A stretch of DNA of 7,393 nt from Chloroflexota bacterium (GCA_024232355.1 JAAEPW010001223.1:1-7393); one strand, 5' to 3'. Positions 1 through 5,951 are shown, counted from the first letter of the stretch. A program made the numbers and translations. The notes: generated by a model from the sequence alone, not told the origin.

Positions 1-38
1 CTAATTAGTTGCAGAGCTCCCATCAAAGGGGAAGCGAG

Positions 39-1211
39 CTAGCCATTATTTATCATTTCCACTTGCATCACATTGATCATTCCGGCGCGGAACATGCCGG
101 CACAACTAGCCAGATAAAACTGCCATTTTCGAATGAAACTATCGCTATACCCCAGCGCTCGAACAGCTTCTAAATTCATGTCGAAATTAGACAGCCATCG
201 TTCCAGCGTAATCGCATAGTCAATACCGAATTCGAAAACATCGTTGACACGTAAGCCTGCACCCTGCGCTACTGCTTCAAAACGTTGTCGCGAAGGAAGC
301 ATTCCCCCCGGGAAAATATGCTCTCGCAAAAAATCGCTGCCATCGCGGTACTCCTTAAATCGCTCTTCGGCAATGGTGATGGTCTGGATCACAGCTTTAC
401 CACCGGGTTTTAGAAAAGCGTGGACATCTTTCATATAGGTTGGCCAATAGGATTCGCCCACATGCTCAAACATTCCGATCGATACGAGGCCATCGAAGGT
501 TCCTGATAACTCTCGATAGTCCTGCAACCGAACCTCCGTGATCGCGCTCATATTGGCATTTTTGAGGCGTTCTTTTGCGTATTTGGCCTGTTCGTCCGAC
601 AGTGTCACCCCGGTAACCTGACACCCGTGCTGAGCGGCGGCTTCCATGAACCTACCCCAACCGCAGCCGATTTCCACAATGTGATCGCCTGGTGAAGGGC
701 TTAGTCGCTGAAGGATTCGGTTGTACTTAGCCTTCTGGGCATCAAACAGGGATAGATCTGAATTACCACCAAACAGACCACATGAGTAAGTCATACTCTT
801 ATCCAACCAAAGCGCATAAAAATCATTGCCCAGATCATAATGCTCATGCACGTTCTGTCGGCTACGCTTCAGGGTATTGAATAGCAAACGGTGTTTGCAC
901 CAGCACAACAACTTTAACCACAGATTGGTGTGGAAGTACCGGTCAAGCACAGCGAGGTTGGCGGCGGCAACTCGCATCAGGCCGAGCAGATTGGATGTGG
1001 TCCATTTCCCTGCCATATAGTCTTCACCGAATCCCACATCGCCATGTGTAATAAGACGATCTATAACAGCCCAGTGATTGATTTGAAGATCGGCACTGTC
1101 GCCCTCTTCACGACCCTGGCAGCGTAAAATTTCTCCGCTTGGCAAAGTAACAGTTAATTCGCCTATTCCTAAATGTTTCAGCGCCTGAAGAAAGAGCTTA
1201 CGGTGTGACAC
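39..1211 (-). CDS. cfa: Cyclopropane-fatty-acyl-phospholipid synthase family SAM-dependent methyltransferase
   Basis: This 390-residue protein belongs to the Cfa/MmaA family, which transfers a methyl(ene) group from S-adenosylmethionine to double bonds of membrane phospholipid acyl chains. Visible signatures are HYDLGNDFY (124-132), MTYSCGLF with the conserved Cys144 (140-147), the SAM-binding loop VEIGCGWGRF (179-188), LQDYREL (229-235), GMFEHVG with Glu249 (246-252) and IFPGGMLPS (299-307). Where E. coli Cfa has the bicarbonate-ligand His (HTI), this protein has Gln276 (QTI); I believe this is normal for its subfamily. Length is close to E. coli Cfa (382). The start is GTG with only a weak GGGA upstream. 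The frame stays open a further 11 codons without an ATG, so the N-terminus is uncertain. The stop is TAG. An insertion sequence now lies directly upstream; before insertion the gene began 45 nt after the dehydrogenase stop. The exact modification (cyclopropane, methyl or other) cannot be read from sequence. Confidence 0.9.
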   Translation of the reverse strand: MSHRKLFLQALKHLGIGELTVTLPSGEILRCQGREEGDSADLQINHWAVIDRLITHGDVGFGEDYMAGKWTTSNLLGLMRVAAANLAVLDRYFHTNLWLKLLCWCKHRLLFNTLKRSRQNVHEHYDLGNDFYALWLDKSMTYSCGLFGGNSDLSLFDAQKAKYNRILQRLSPSPGDHIVEIGCGWGRFMEAAAQHGCQVTGVTLSDEQAKYAKERLKNANMSAITEVRLQDYRELSGTFDGLVSIGMFEHVGESYWPTYMKDVHAFLKPGGKAVIQTITIAEERFKEYRDGSDFLREHIFPGGMLPSRQRFEAVAQGAGLRVNDVFEFGIDYAITLERWLSNFDMNLEAVRALGYSDSFIRKWQFYLASCAGMFRAGMINVMQVEMINNG

Positions 1212-1245
1212 GTAAATAAATCCCAGTATTTTTTGAGTATTCTGT

Positions 1246-1251
1246 TAACTA
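1246..1251. repeat. Target-site duplication, left copy (TAACTA)
   Basis: The hexamer TAACTA directly abuts the left terminal inverted repeat. It is matched exactly by 2945-2950 on the other side of the element. The match does not extend further in either direction, as expected for a target duplication made on insertion. Confidence 0.85.
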
Positions 1252-1267
1252 GTGCCCATCCATAAAC
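1252..1267 (+). repeat. Left terminal inverted repeat of the insertion sequence
   Basis: GTGCCCATCCATAAAC matches the reverse complement of 2929-2944 at 15 of 16 positions; the only difference is G versus T at the third base. The apparent match of two more bases outward (TA) comes from the target duplication, which begins and ends with TA. Confidence 0.9.
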
Positions 1268-1283
1268 GTAAACCAATGATCTT

Positions 1284-1289
1284 ATTGTA
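1284..1289 (-). promoter_or_regulatory. Candidate outward-facing -10 box towards cfa
   Basis: On the minus strand this reads TACAAT, one base from the sigma-70 -10 consensus. It lies inside the left end of the insertion sequence, about 73 bp from the cfa GTG. The hexamer 17 bp upstream (TTATTT, 1307-1312) is a poor -35. This is a sequence-only guess; the region is AT-rich, where such boxes arise by chance. Confidence 0.25.
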
Positions 1290-1313
1290 AAAAATGCGAA
1301 CTGAATAAATAAA
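1285..1313 (+). promoter_or_regulatory. Weak candidate promoter for the transposase
   Basis: TTGTAA (1285-1290, 4 of 6 to the -35 consensus) is followed after 17 bp by AATAAA (1308-1313, 4 of 6 to the -10 consensus), about 75 bp ahead of the transposase ATG. It overlaps the opposite-strand TACAAT box. Weak matches in AT-rich DNA keep confidence low. Confidence 0.2.
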
Positions 1314-1379
1314 ACCTACGGCGGAAAATGGCATTCTTTGTTTCAACCAATTGAAATTAAAAGAAAAACCAAAATCCGC

Positions 1380-1384
1380 GGAGG
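1380..1384 (+). promoter_or_regulatory. Ribosome binding site of the transposase
   Basis: GGAGG lies 5 nt before the ATG at 1390. It decides the start: the frame can be read back to a TTG at 1351, but that codon has no comparable Shine-Dalgarno, and the extra 13 residues are low-complexity and Lys-rich. Confidence 0.65.
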
Positions 1385-1389
1385 CCACA

Positions 1390-2736
1390 ATGCGAAAAAA
1401 AAGCATTGCACAACGCAGTATATTCGATGTGTTTGCCGAGCACGAACTCGGCCGTGAGTTGAAGCTCATGTCCGATTGGCTGGATGAGCACCCCGAAGTG
1501 CTGGAGGGGGTGGCTGCGGACTTGGGCCGAGACCGGGTGAAGCCGACCGGACGCCGTGGCTTGTCGGTGGAGACCGTGTTGCGTTGTGCCCTGCTCAAGC
1601 AGCGCCGCCAGCTCAGCTACGAGGAGTTGGCCTTTTGCCTGGAGGACTCTCGGTCGTTTCAAGCCTTTGCGCGGCTGGAGCCGGCCTGTCGGCCCCGCAA
1701 ATCCGTGCTTCAGGCTTGCATCGGCCGCATTCGCGCCGAAAGCTGGGAGCGGATCAACCGGACGTTGCTGGTCAGTGCGCAAGCGGAGAAGGTCGAGCGT
1801 GGACGCAAGGTGCGGGTAGACAGCACGGTGACCGAGACGGATATTCATCCACCCACCGATAGCAGCCTGCTGTGGGACGGGGTCCGCGTCCTGGTTCGCT
1901 TGCTGAAGTGGGCTCAGGCGTTGGCGGGCGACACCCGGTTGACCTGGCATGATCACGGTCGGGCGGCGAAAAAGTATGATCGCCAGATCCAGTATGGGCG
2001 AGGCAGGCAGTCGCAAGACAAGCGCTACCGGAAGCTGCTCAAAGTGGCCCGTGCCACGCTGGATTATCTGCACGAAGCCCAACTGAGGCTGGAGGCCCTG
2101 GCGGTGGAGGCGCAGGACCTGGCCGACTGGCAGGGGGAGGCGGTGCGCTATGGCGTCTTGCTGGCGCGGGTGATCGATCAGACAGAGCGGCGGGTCCTCA
2201 AGGGGGAAACGGTGCCGGCAAGCGAGAAGGTGTTCAGCCTGTTCGAGGCCCATACGGACATCATCATCAAGGGTGGGCGAGAGATCCAGTATGGCCACAA
2301 GCTCAATCTGACGACAGGCGTTAGCGGCCTGGTGCTTGACGTGTTGATCGAGCCAGGCAACCCCGCCGACAGTGAGCGTTTTATGCCGCTGCTGGAACGG
2401 CAGATCGCCTGTTACGGGCGTGCACCACGCCAAGTGGCCGCCGATGGCGGCTATGCCAGCCAGGCGAATGTGCGCCACGCCAAGGCCCTGGGCGTCAAGG
2501 ACGTGGCCTTTCGCAAAAAGAAGGGCCTGAGGGTCGAGCAAATGGCGAAAAGCCTTTGGGTCTATCGTCGGCTGTGTGACTTTCGGGCGGGTATTGAGGC
2601 GGGTATCTCGTGTTTGAAGCGGGCCTATGGGCTGACTCGCTGCACCTGGAAGGGGCTGTCTCATTTCCGAGCCTATGTCTGGTCGGCGGTGGTGGCCCAT
2701 AATCTGGCGGTGTTTACGCGGCAGCGCCCCACTTAG
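1390..2736 (+). CDS. DDE transposase, ISNCY-type
   Basis: This 448-residue protein cuts and joins the ends of its own insertion sequence. The N-terminal part (about 59-96, VETVLRCALLKQ...LSYEELAF...F..FARL) resembles the DNA-binding domain found in IS5-like transposases. The RNase H-like catalytic core shows VDSTVTETD with Asp144, AADGGYAS with Asp352 and FRAGIEAGISCLKRAYGL with Glu403 and Lys410, which I assign as the DDE triad and its following basic residue. HPPTDSSLLWDGVR (153-166) is a family hallmark after the first Asp. A long insert rich in helix-forming and charged residues (about 185-275) separates the first two acidic residues. No frameshift or stop interrupts the gene, so the enzyme is probably functional. 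It is convergent with the dehydrogenase gene. Its coding sequence is GC-rich, unlike the neighbours, and the antisense strand is open for nearly its whole length as a by-product. ISNCY is recognised from the motifs; subgroup is uncertain. Confidence 0.9.
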   Translation: MRKKSIAQRSIFDVFAEHELGRELKLMSDWLDEHPEVLEGVAADLGRDRVKPTGRRGLSVETVLRCALLKQRRQLSYEELAFCLEDSRSFQAFARLEPACRPRKSVLQACIGRIRAESWERINRTLLVSAQAEKVERGRKVRVDSTVTETDIHPPTDSSLLWDGVRVLVRLLKWAQALAGDTRLTWHDHGRAAKKYDRQIQYGRGRQSQDKRYRKLLKVARATLDYLHEAQLRLEALAVEAQDLADWQGEAVRYGVLLARVIDQTERRVLKGETVPASEKVFSLFEAHTDIIIKGGREIQYGHKLNLTTGVSGLVLDVLIEPGNPADSERFMPLLERQIACYGRAPRQVAADGGYASQANVRHAKALGVKDVAFRKKKGLRVEQMAKSLWVYRRLCDFRAGIEAGISCLKRAYGLTRCTWKGLSHFRAYVWSAVVAHNLAVFTRQRPT

Positions 2737-2753
2737 CCCATCCCAAGATCCGC

Positions 2754-2845
2754 CGAACTCAGGTAGAGTGCATCGGCTAGAGGGGCCGAGGGGTGAGTTC
2801 GCCCGAAAACCGTCCTAATGCGGCCTCGGACGGCGAATTTGCCCC
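2754..2845 (+). other. Potential alternative RNA stems in the noncoding tail of the insertion sequence
   Basis: CGAACTCA (2754-2761) is a perfect complement of TGAGTTCG (2794-2801). The same segment, extended to 2790-2803, can instead form a continuous 14-pair stem with 2832-2845, counting three G-U pairs. The two stems exclude each other. Smaller stems lie within them: TCGGC with GCCGA between the first arms, and CCGTCC (2810-2815) with GGACGG (2828-2833). The G-U pairs become A-C mismatches on the other strand, so the larger stem would form only in RNA from the transposase strand. No U-tract follows, so it is not a standard intrinsic terminator. The function is unknown; no RNA family is claimed. 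Confidence 0.4.
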
Positions 2846-2868
2846 CCCGTGGTCCTGAAGTGTGTGAA

Positions 2869-2904
2869 GCGAGGGTGAGGTGTGGTTCCGTGGCCGGCCT
2901 CGCC
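2869..2904 (+). other. Additional hairpin near the right end of the insertion sequence
   Basis: GCGAGG (2869-2874) can pair with CCTCGC (2898-2903). Alternatively GGTGAGG (2874-2880) can pair with CCTCGCC (2898-2904) with one G-U pair and a closer loop. In GC-rich DNA such short stems arise easily, so this entry is weak alone and matters mainly beside the stems just upstream. Confidence 0.25.
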
Positions 2905-2928
2905 AAGTGTGAATATTGAAAAACGCCT

Positions 2929-2944
2929 GTTTATGGATGGGAAC
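2929..2944 (-). repeat. Right terminal inverted repeat of the insertion sequence
   Basis: Read on the minus strand this is GTTCCCATCCATAAAC, matching the left end at 15 of 16 positions. The TAACTA target duplication follows without a gap. Confidence 0.9.
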
Positions 2945-2950
2945 TAACTA
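2945..2950. repeat. Target-site duplication, right copy (TAACTA)
   Basis: An exact copy of 1246-1251, flush with the right inverted repeat. It lies 5 nt beyond the stop codon of the dehydrogenase gene, so the insertion spared that reading frame. Confidence 0.85.
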
Positions 2951-2955
2951 CGTGT

Positions 2956-3951
2956 TCATAGGGATGCGAGCAAATCCAGCAAACGGCACGCATAGGCGTA
3001 TTCGTTGTCATACCACACCTGGAGCTTGACAGTACGATCGCCGATTACCCGTGTTGAGAGCCCGTGAATAATTGCGGAATGCGAGTTACCGATGATGTCA
3101 CTGCTGACCCATTCCTGTTCGGTAAAGTCCATCACGCCTTGCAGTTGATTCTTACAGGCGTCGGCCAGGCACTGATTGACTTGTTCCTCCGTGACGGGTT
3201 GTTGCAATCGTACTGTGATATCGGTCAAACCGCCGTCGGGGATCGGTGCGCGAACCGCCAGGGCGGAGAATTTACCCGCCAGTTCGGGTAACACTGCGGC
3301 AACCACCTTATCCGCGCCGGTGGAAGTCGGAACCAGATTGAGGGCTGCGGCGCGACCTCGAATACGTTTGCGTGAAGCCACATCCACCAGACCTTGGGAG
3401 GAGGTATAGGCATGGATGGTGGTGGCGGATGCAGTGTCGATACCATAGCTTTCGAGCAATACTGCTAAAGGCGGCACCAGAGAGTTAGTGGTACATGAGC
3501 CGTTGGAAATAATCTGGTGCGATTCTGGCTGAAACGCATGATGATTGACGCCATAAATAATGGTCAGGTCCGCAGATTCCGACGGCGCGCTGATCAGTAC
3601 TTTCCCCGCGCCCGCAGCTAAATGTTTGCTCGCATCTTCACGCTTCCGGAATAGTCCAGTGCCCTCCAACACCCAATCCACGCCAAGATCCGACCATGGC
3701 AGGCGCTCGGGCTCTGCCTGGTGGTAGACGGGAACCGTGACACCAGCAACGCACAATTGATCGCCTTCGATGGCAACGGGCGATGGCAGGCGACCATGCA
3801 CAGAATCAAATTCCAGGAGGTATGCCAATGTTTCTGTATCGGTCAGATCGTTAACGGCAACCAATTGCAGATTGTCAGGCTGGCGACGCAGGTATTCCCG
3901 CATCACCAGTCGGCCTATTCTGCCAGCTCCGTTGATAGCAAATCGTGTCAT
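2956..3951 (-). CDS. gap: Type I glyceraldehyde-3-phosphate dehydrogenase, divergent
   Basis: This 331-residue protein has the length of E. coli GapA. The family oxidises glyceraldehyde 3-phosphate to 1,3-bisphosphoglycerate with NAD(P) and phosphate. Visible are the Rossmann loop INGAGRIGR (6-14), VNDL (33-36, Asp35 favouring NAD), FDSVHGR (48-54), the catalytic SNGSCTTN with Cys153 (149-156), TTIHAYT with the general base His180, PTSTGADK (208-215) and WYDNEYAYA (313-321). Several normally invariant positions differ: SNGSCTTN for SNASCTTN, NGAGRIGR for NGFGRIGR, RAPIPDGG for RVPTPN, and NEYAY for NEWGY. Catalytic residues are kept, so an active enzyme is expected, perhaps a secondary paralogue; an erythrose-4-phosphate dehydrogenase role cannot be excluded. 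AGGAG sits 7 nt before the ATG. It starts 42 nt after the second TPM gene, which suggests cotranscription, and ends 5 nt before the insertion-sequence target duplication. Confidence 0.88.
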   Translation of the reverse strand: MTRFAINGAGRIGRLVMREYLRRQPDNLQLVAVNDLTDTETLAYLLEFDSVHGRLPSPVAIEGDQLCVAGVTVPVYHQAEPERLPWSDLGVDWVLEGTGLFRKREDASKHLAAGAGKVLISAPSESADLTIIYGVNHHAFQPESHQIISNGSCTTNSLVPPLAVLLESYGIDTASATTIHAYTSSQGLVDVASRKRIRGRAAALNLVPTSTGADKVVAAVLPELAGKFSALAVRAPIPDGGLTDITVRLQQPVTEEQVNQCLADACKNQLQGVMDFTEQEWVSSDIIGNSHSAIIHGLSTRVIGDRTVKLQVWYDNEYAYACRLLDLLASL

Positions 3952-3958
3952 CGCTTTT

Positions 3959-3963
3959 CTCCT
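3959..3963 (-). promoter_or_regulatory. Ribosome binding site of the dehydrogenase gene
   Basis: AGGAG on the minus strand, within AAAGGAG, 7 nt before the ATG. This strong independent Shine-Dalgarno means the gene need not rely on translational coupling across the 42-nt spacer after the second TPM gene. Confidence 0.65.
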
Positions 3964-3993
3964 TTTTAATTGTGGTCACACGGCGGCGCTGAC

Positions 3994-4611
3994 TTAGTCA
4001 GGCAGCACCACCAGTTTATTGGGCAGCTCGTTTTTTTCCGTTGTAGCGGGATAAAACTCAGCCAACAAGCCACCACAGGATTCAATACACTGAATAAACC
4101 CCTCGGCGATCTGGTTCTTCTTCACCTGCTGAATGAAGGCTGCAACAATGTTTTGCCATTGATCATCCGCGACCTTTTGCGCGATTCCCCGGTCGGCAAG
4201 AATCTCCACATAACGCTCCTGGGCCGAAACAAAAATCAACAACCCGGCACCCTCCCGCGTATGGTGTAAACCGTTCTCCAGAAACTGCCGCCGGGCCATA
4301 TTACCGGCACGCCAGTAACGTACAGACTTGGGAATGATGCGTTGAAAAAGCGGCCGCCAACGAAAGGCCAACCAGGCAACGACGAAGATGACTAACTGCA
4401 ACAGCGACAGCGTATTGCTATGGCCCCACCAGGGCGTCAACGCCAGAAGTAAAGGGGACAGCAATGCAAGTAATGCCGCCCACAAAGCGGGAATGTAGTG
4501 ATAATCATCGCTGCATGGCGCCAGTACACACACCACTTCAGCATCAGTTAGCCTTTCGATATCGCCGATTGCCGCACCGATCTGTTGTTGTAATTCTGTC
4601 GAAAACTGCAT
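3994..4611 (-). CDS. TPM domain membrane protein (second of the pair)
   Basis: This 205-residue protein matches the short membrane-bound TPM-domain proteins found beside LemA and YgcG-like proteins. It opens with a cytosolic-looking segment ending TDAEVVCVLAPCSDDY (22-37), then two hydrophobic stretches (about 40-59 and 68-84). The rest carries the recognisable core RAGNMARRQFLENGLHHTREGAGLLIFVSAQERYVEILADRGI (101-143, in parts), followed by DQWQNIVAAF (150-159). No signal peptide is seen. The start is the ATG sharing its A with the TGA stop of the upstream TPM gene (TGATG). A perfect AGGAGG lies just upstream, so the long N-terminal extension of the open frame is a reading of the glycine-rich tail of the neighbour and is rejected. 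The molecular function is unknown; TPM domains have been linked to phosphatase activity and to photosystem repair in plants, which does not transfer directly here. Confidence 0.85.
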   Translation of the reverse strand: MQFSTELQQQIGAAIGDIERLTDAEVVCVLAPCSDDYHYIPALWAALLALLSPLLLALTPWWGHSNTLSLLQLVIFVVAWLAFRWRPLFQRIIPKSVRYWRAGNMARRQFLENGLHHTREGAGLLIFVSAQERYVEILADRGIAQKVADDQWQNIVAAFIQQVKKNQIAEGFIQCIESCGGLLAEFYPATTEKNELPNKLVVLPD

Positions 4612-5297
4612 CACCAACCTCCTGAAGCACCACCGCCGCCGAAACCGCCACCGCCACCACCAAAGCCGCCACGTCGTGAACCGCCGTAATGCCCACCGTG
4701 GTGGCCGTAAAAACCGCCCATGCCAAAGCGCCGGAAAAATATCAACGGGATAAAGAAAATCACCCACCAGGGTGGCAGCTCTTTCTCTCCCTGTGGTGGC
4801 GACCGAAAACGGTACTGCCCACCCAGTGCCTGTATAATGGCCTCGCTACCCTGGAGTACGCCCTGATCGAAATTCCCGCTACGAAACGCAGGCAGAATCA
4901 CCATTTGAATAATATTGCTGGACATGGCATCGGTAAGGACGCCTTCCAGACCATACCCCACCTCAATGCGCACCTTGCGGAGGCTCGGTACCACGATCAA
5001 TAACACGCCGTTGTTTTTATCCTTCTGACCGATACCCCAGGCGCGGCCCAACTGATAACCGTAATCCTCGATAGTGAGCCCCTGGAGATCCTTCAGCGTC
5101 ACCACCACGACCTGATTACCGGTAGCGGCCTCATGAGCCTGTAACTGTTGTTCAAGCTGGGCTGTTGTCTTCGATTTGAGCAGCCCTGCCTGGTCCACCA
5201 CACGACCCGTCAACGTTGGAAACGTGGTCGTCGCCAGTACGGGTAAACTCAGGCAGAGCATTAACAGGGCAATGCTCGCTTTGCGGACATTACTCAT
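4611..5297 (-). CDS. Secreted TPM domain protein with C-terminal anchor and glycine-rich tail (YgcG-like)
   Basis: This 228-residue protein starts with a signal peptide (Lys/Arg at 5-6, hydrophobic core 8-21, likely cleavage after VLA at 20-22). The TPM domain (about 25-160) shows GRVVDQAGLL (31-40), the conserved VVVVTLKDLQG region (63-73), GIGQKDKNNGVLLIV (88-102), RIEVGYGLEG (110-119) and LPAFRSGNFDQGV (135-147). A membrane segment (about 176-188, WWVIFFIPLIFF) comes next, then a short tail rich in Gly, His and Tyr ending in runs of glycine. The protein is expected to expose its TPM domain to the periplasm. The chosen ATG overlaps the end of lemA by 8 nt (ATGAGTAA); an ATG ten codons upstream lies within lemA and would spoil the signal peptide. 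Its pairing with lemA is a widely seen arrangement, but its biochemical activity is not established. Confidence 0.88.
   Translation of the reverse strand: MSNVRKASIALLMLCLSLPVLATTTFPTLTGRVVDQAGLLKSKTTAQLEQQLQAHEAATGNQVVVVTLKDLQGLTIEDYGYQLGRAWGIGQKDKNNGVLLIVVPSLRKVRIEVGYGLEGVLTDAMSSNIIQMVILPAFRSGNFDQGVLQGSEAIIQALGGQYRFRSPPQGEKELPPWWVIFFIPLIFFRRFGMGGFYGHHGGHYGGSRRGGFGGGGGGFGGGGASGGW
4618..4623 (-). promoter_or_regulatory. Ribosome binding site of the second TPM gene, inside the first
   Basis: AGGAGG on the minus strand lies 6 nt before the ATG at 4611 and within the last codons of the upstream TPM gene, where it encodes part of the Ser-Gly-Gly-Trp end. With the TGATG stop-start overlap it points to coupled translation of the two TPM proteins. 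Confidence 0.75.
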
Positions 5298-5922
5298 CAA
5301 AATCCACCGTGGGTGCCTTTTCGGCATTGTTGCTGGTGGCCTGATAGGTTTCTCGCAACTGCATATCGCTATAGAGAATCGAGTGCCATATTCTGCCGGG
5401 GAAAGTACGGATTTCCCGGTTGTATTGATTCACCGCTTGAATAAAGTCACGCCGGGCCACACTGATTCGGTTTTCCGTACCTTCCAGTTGCGATTGCAGC
5501 GCCAGAAAATTTTGATTGGCTTTTAAATCGGGGTACCTTTCCACCACCACCATCAAGCGCTGTAATGCTGAACCTAATTCACTTTGCGCCGCCTGGTACT
5601 TCTGCAATAACTGTGGGTTATCGAGCAGATCTTTTCCCACCTGAATGGAACCGACTTTCGCGCGTGCTTCCGTGACGGCGGTAAGAGTTTCTTTTTCGTG
5701 GGCCGCATAACCTTTTACCGTAGCGACCAGATTGGGCACCAGGTCTGCACGTCGTTGATACTGATTTTCCACTTGCGCCCAGGCGGCTTTCGCCTGCTCG
5801 TCGTAGGTAGGAATGTTGTTGATTCCGCAGCCGCTCAACCAGGGCAGCGTTAGCAAAAGCACAAATAATGATTTTATGTAGAAATGGGGAATCATCTTTC
5901 GTGAGACTGACAATGTACTCAT
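5290..5922 (-). CDS. lemA: LemA family lipoprotein
   Basis: This 210-residue protein is a LemA family member, a mostly helical envelope protein of uncertain function. The N-terminus has a hydrophobic stretch (about 16-29) ending in the lipobox LSGC, so Cys32 is probably lipidated and the mature protein begins CGINNIPTYDEQ. Family hallmarks are AAWAQVENQYQRRADLVPNLV (46-66, in parts), TVKGYAAHE (68-76), YPDLKANQNF (130-139) and LQSQLEGTENRISVARRDF (142-160). The C-terminus is acidic. The ATG at 5922 has AGGAA 6 nt upstream. A second Met at residue 10 would give a more compact signal peptide but has a weaker site. It starts 29 nt after the DUF4010 gene and ends overlapping the TPM gene by 8 nt. 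Confidence 0.92.
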   Translation of the reverse strand: MSTLSVSRKMIPHFYIKSLFVLLLTLPWLSGCGINNIPTYDEQAKAAWAQVENQYQRRADLVPNLVATVKGYAAHEKETLTAVTEARAKVGSIQVGKDLLDNPQLLQKYQAAQSELGSALQRLMVVVERYPDLKANQNFLALQSQLEGTENRISVARRDFIQAVNQYNREIRTFPGRIWHSILYSDMQLRETYQATSNNAEKAPTVDFDE

Positions 5923-5928
5923 GGCTCG

Positions 5929-5933
5929 TTCCT
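5929..5933 (-). promoter_or_regulatory. Ribosome binding site of lemA
   Basis: AGGAA on the minus strand, 6 nt before the ATG at 5922. It supports that start over the internal Met nine codons later. Confidence 0.5.
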
Positions 5934-5951
5934 TGTTCAGTAATCGTTGGT

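Larger units (their letters stand above)
1252..2944 (+). mobile_element. Complete insertion sequence, 1693 bp, ISNCY-type
   Basis: The element is bounded by 16-bp inverted repeats (GTGCCCATCCATAAAC on the left and the reverse complement of GTTCCCATCCATAAAC on the right, one mismatch) and flanked by the 6-bp direct repeat TAACTA. It holds one intact transposase gene, an AT-rich left leader of about 140 bp and a GC-rich 208-bp noncoding tail. Intact ends, an exact target duplication and an unbroken transposase suggest a recent and possibly still mobile copy. It is visibly GC-richer than the flanking genes, in keeping with arrival from elsewhere. The ISNCY assignment rests on the transposase; I recall 6-7 bp duplications for its ISDol1-like subgroup, which would fit, but this needs ISfinder. 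Confidence 0.9.

Noticed and set aside
1..38. Start of a further minus-strand gene downstream of cfa (ATG at 23-21)
   Set aside because: Only seven codons lie inside the window and no ribosome binding site precedes the ATG, so nothing supports it.
1357..2700. A 447-codon open frame on the minus strand opposite the transposase
   Set aside because: It mirrors the transposase codon by codon in GC-rich DNA, its translation lacks recognisable motifs, and the plus-strand protein has a full DDE core.
2754..2845. Intrinsic terminator between the convergent transposase and dehydrogenase genes
   Set aside because: The stems are strong enough but no U-tract follows on the plus strand, and on the minus strand the G-U pairs of the larger stem become mismatches.
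1252..2944. IS110-type bridge RNA or IS200/IS605-type guide RNA element
   Set aside because: The element has terminal inverted repeats, a target duplication and a DDE transposase, unlike either of those classes, and carries no TnpB or IscB gene.
4620..4720. Tandem DNA repeat of GGN units
   Set aside because: It is the codon-level result of the glycine-rich protein tail, with no regular DNA period beyond that.
4612..4767. N-terminal extension of the second TPM protein rich in Trp and Arg
   Set aside because: It is an out-of-frame reading of the glycine-rich tail of the upstream gene, and AGGAGG marks the ATG at 4611 as the start.
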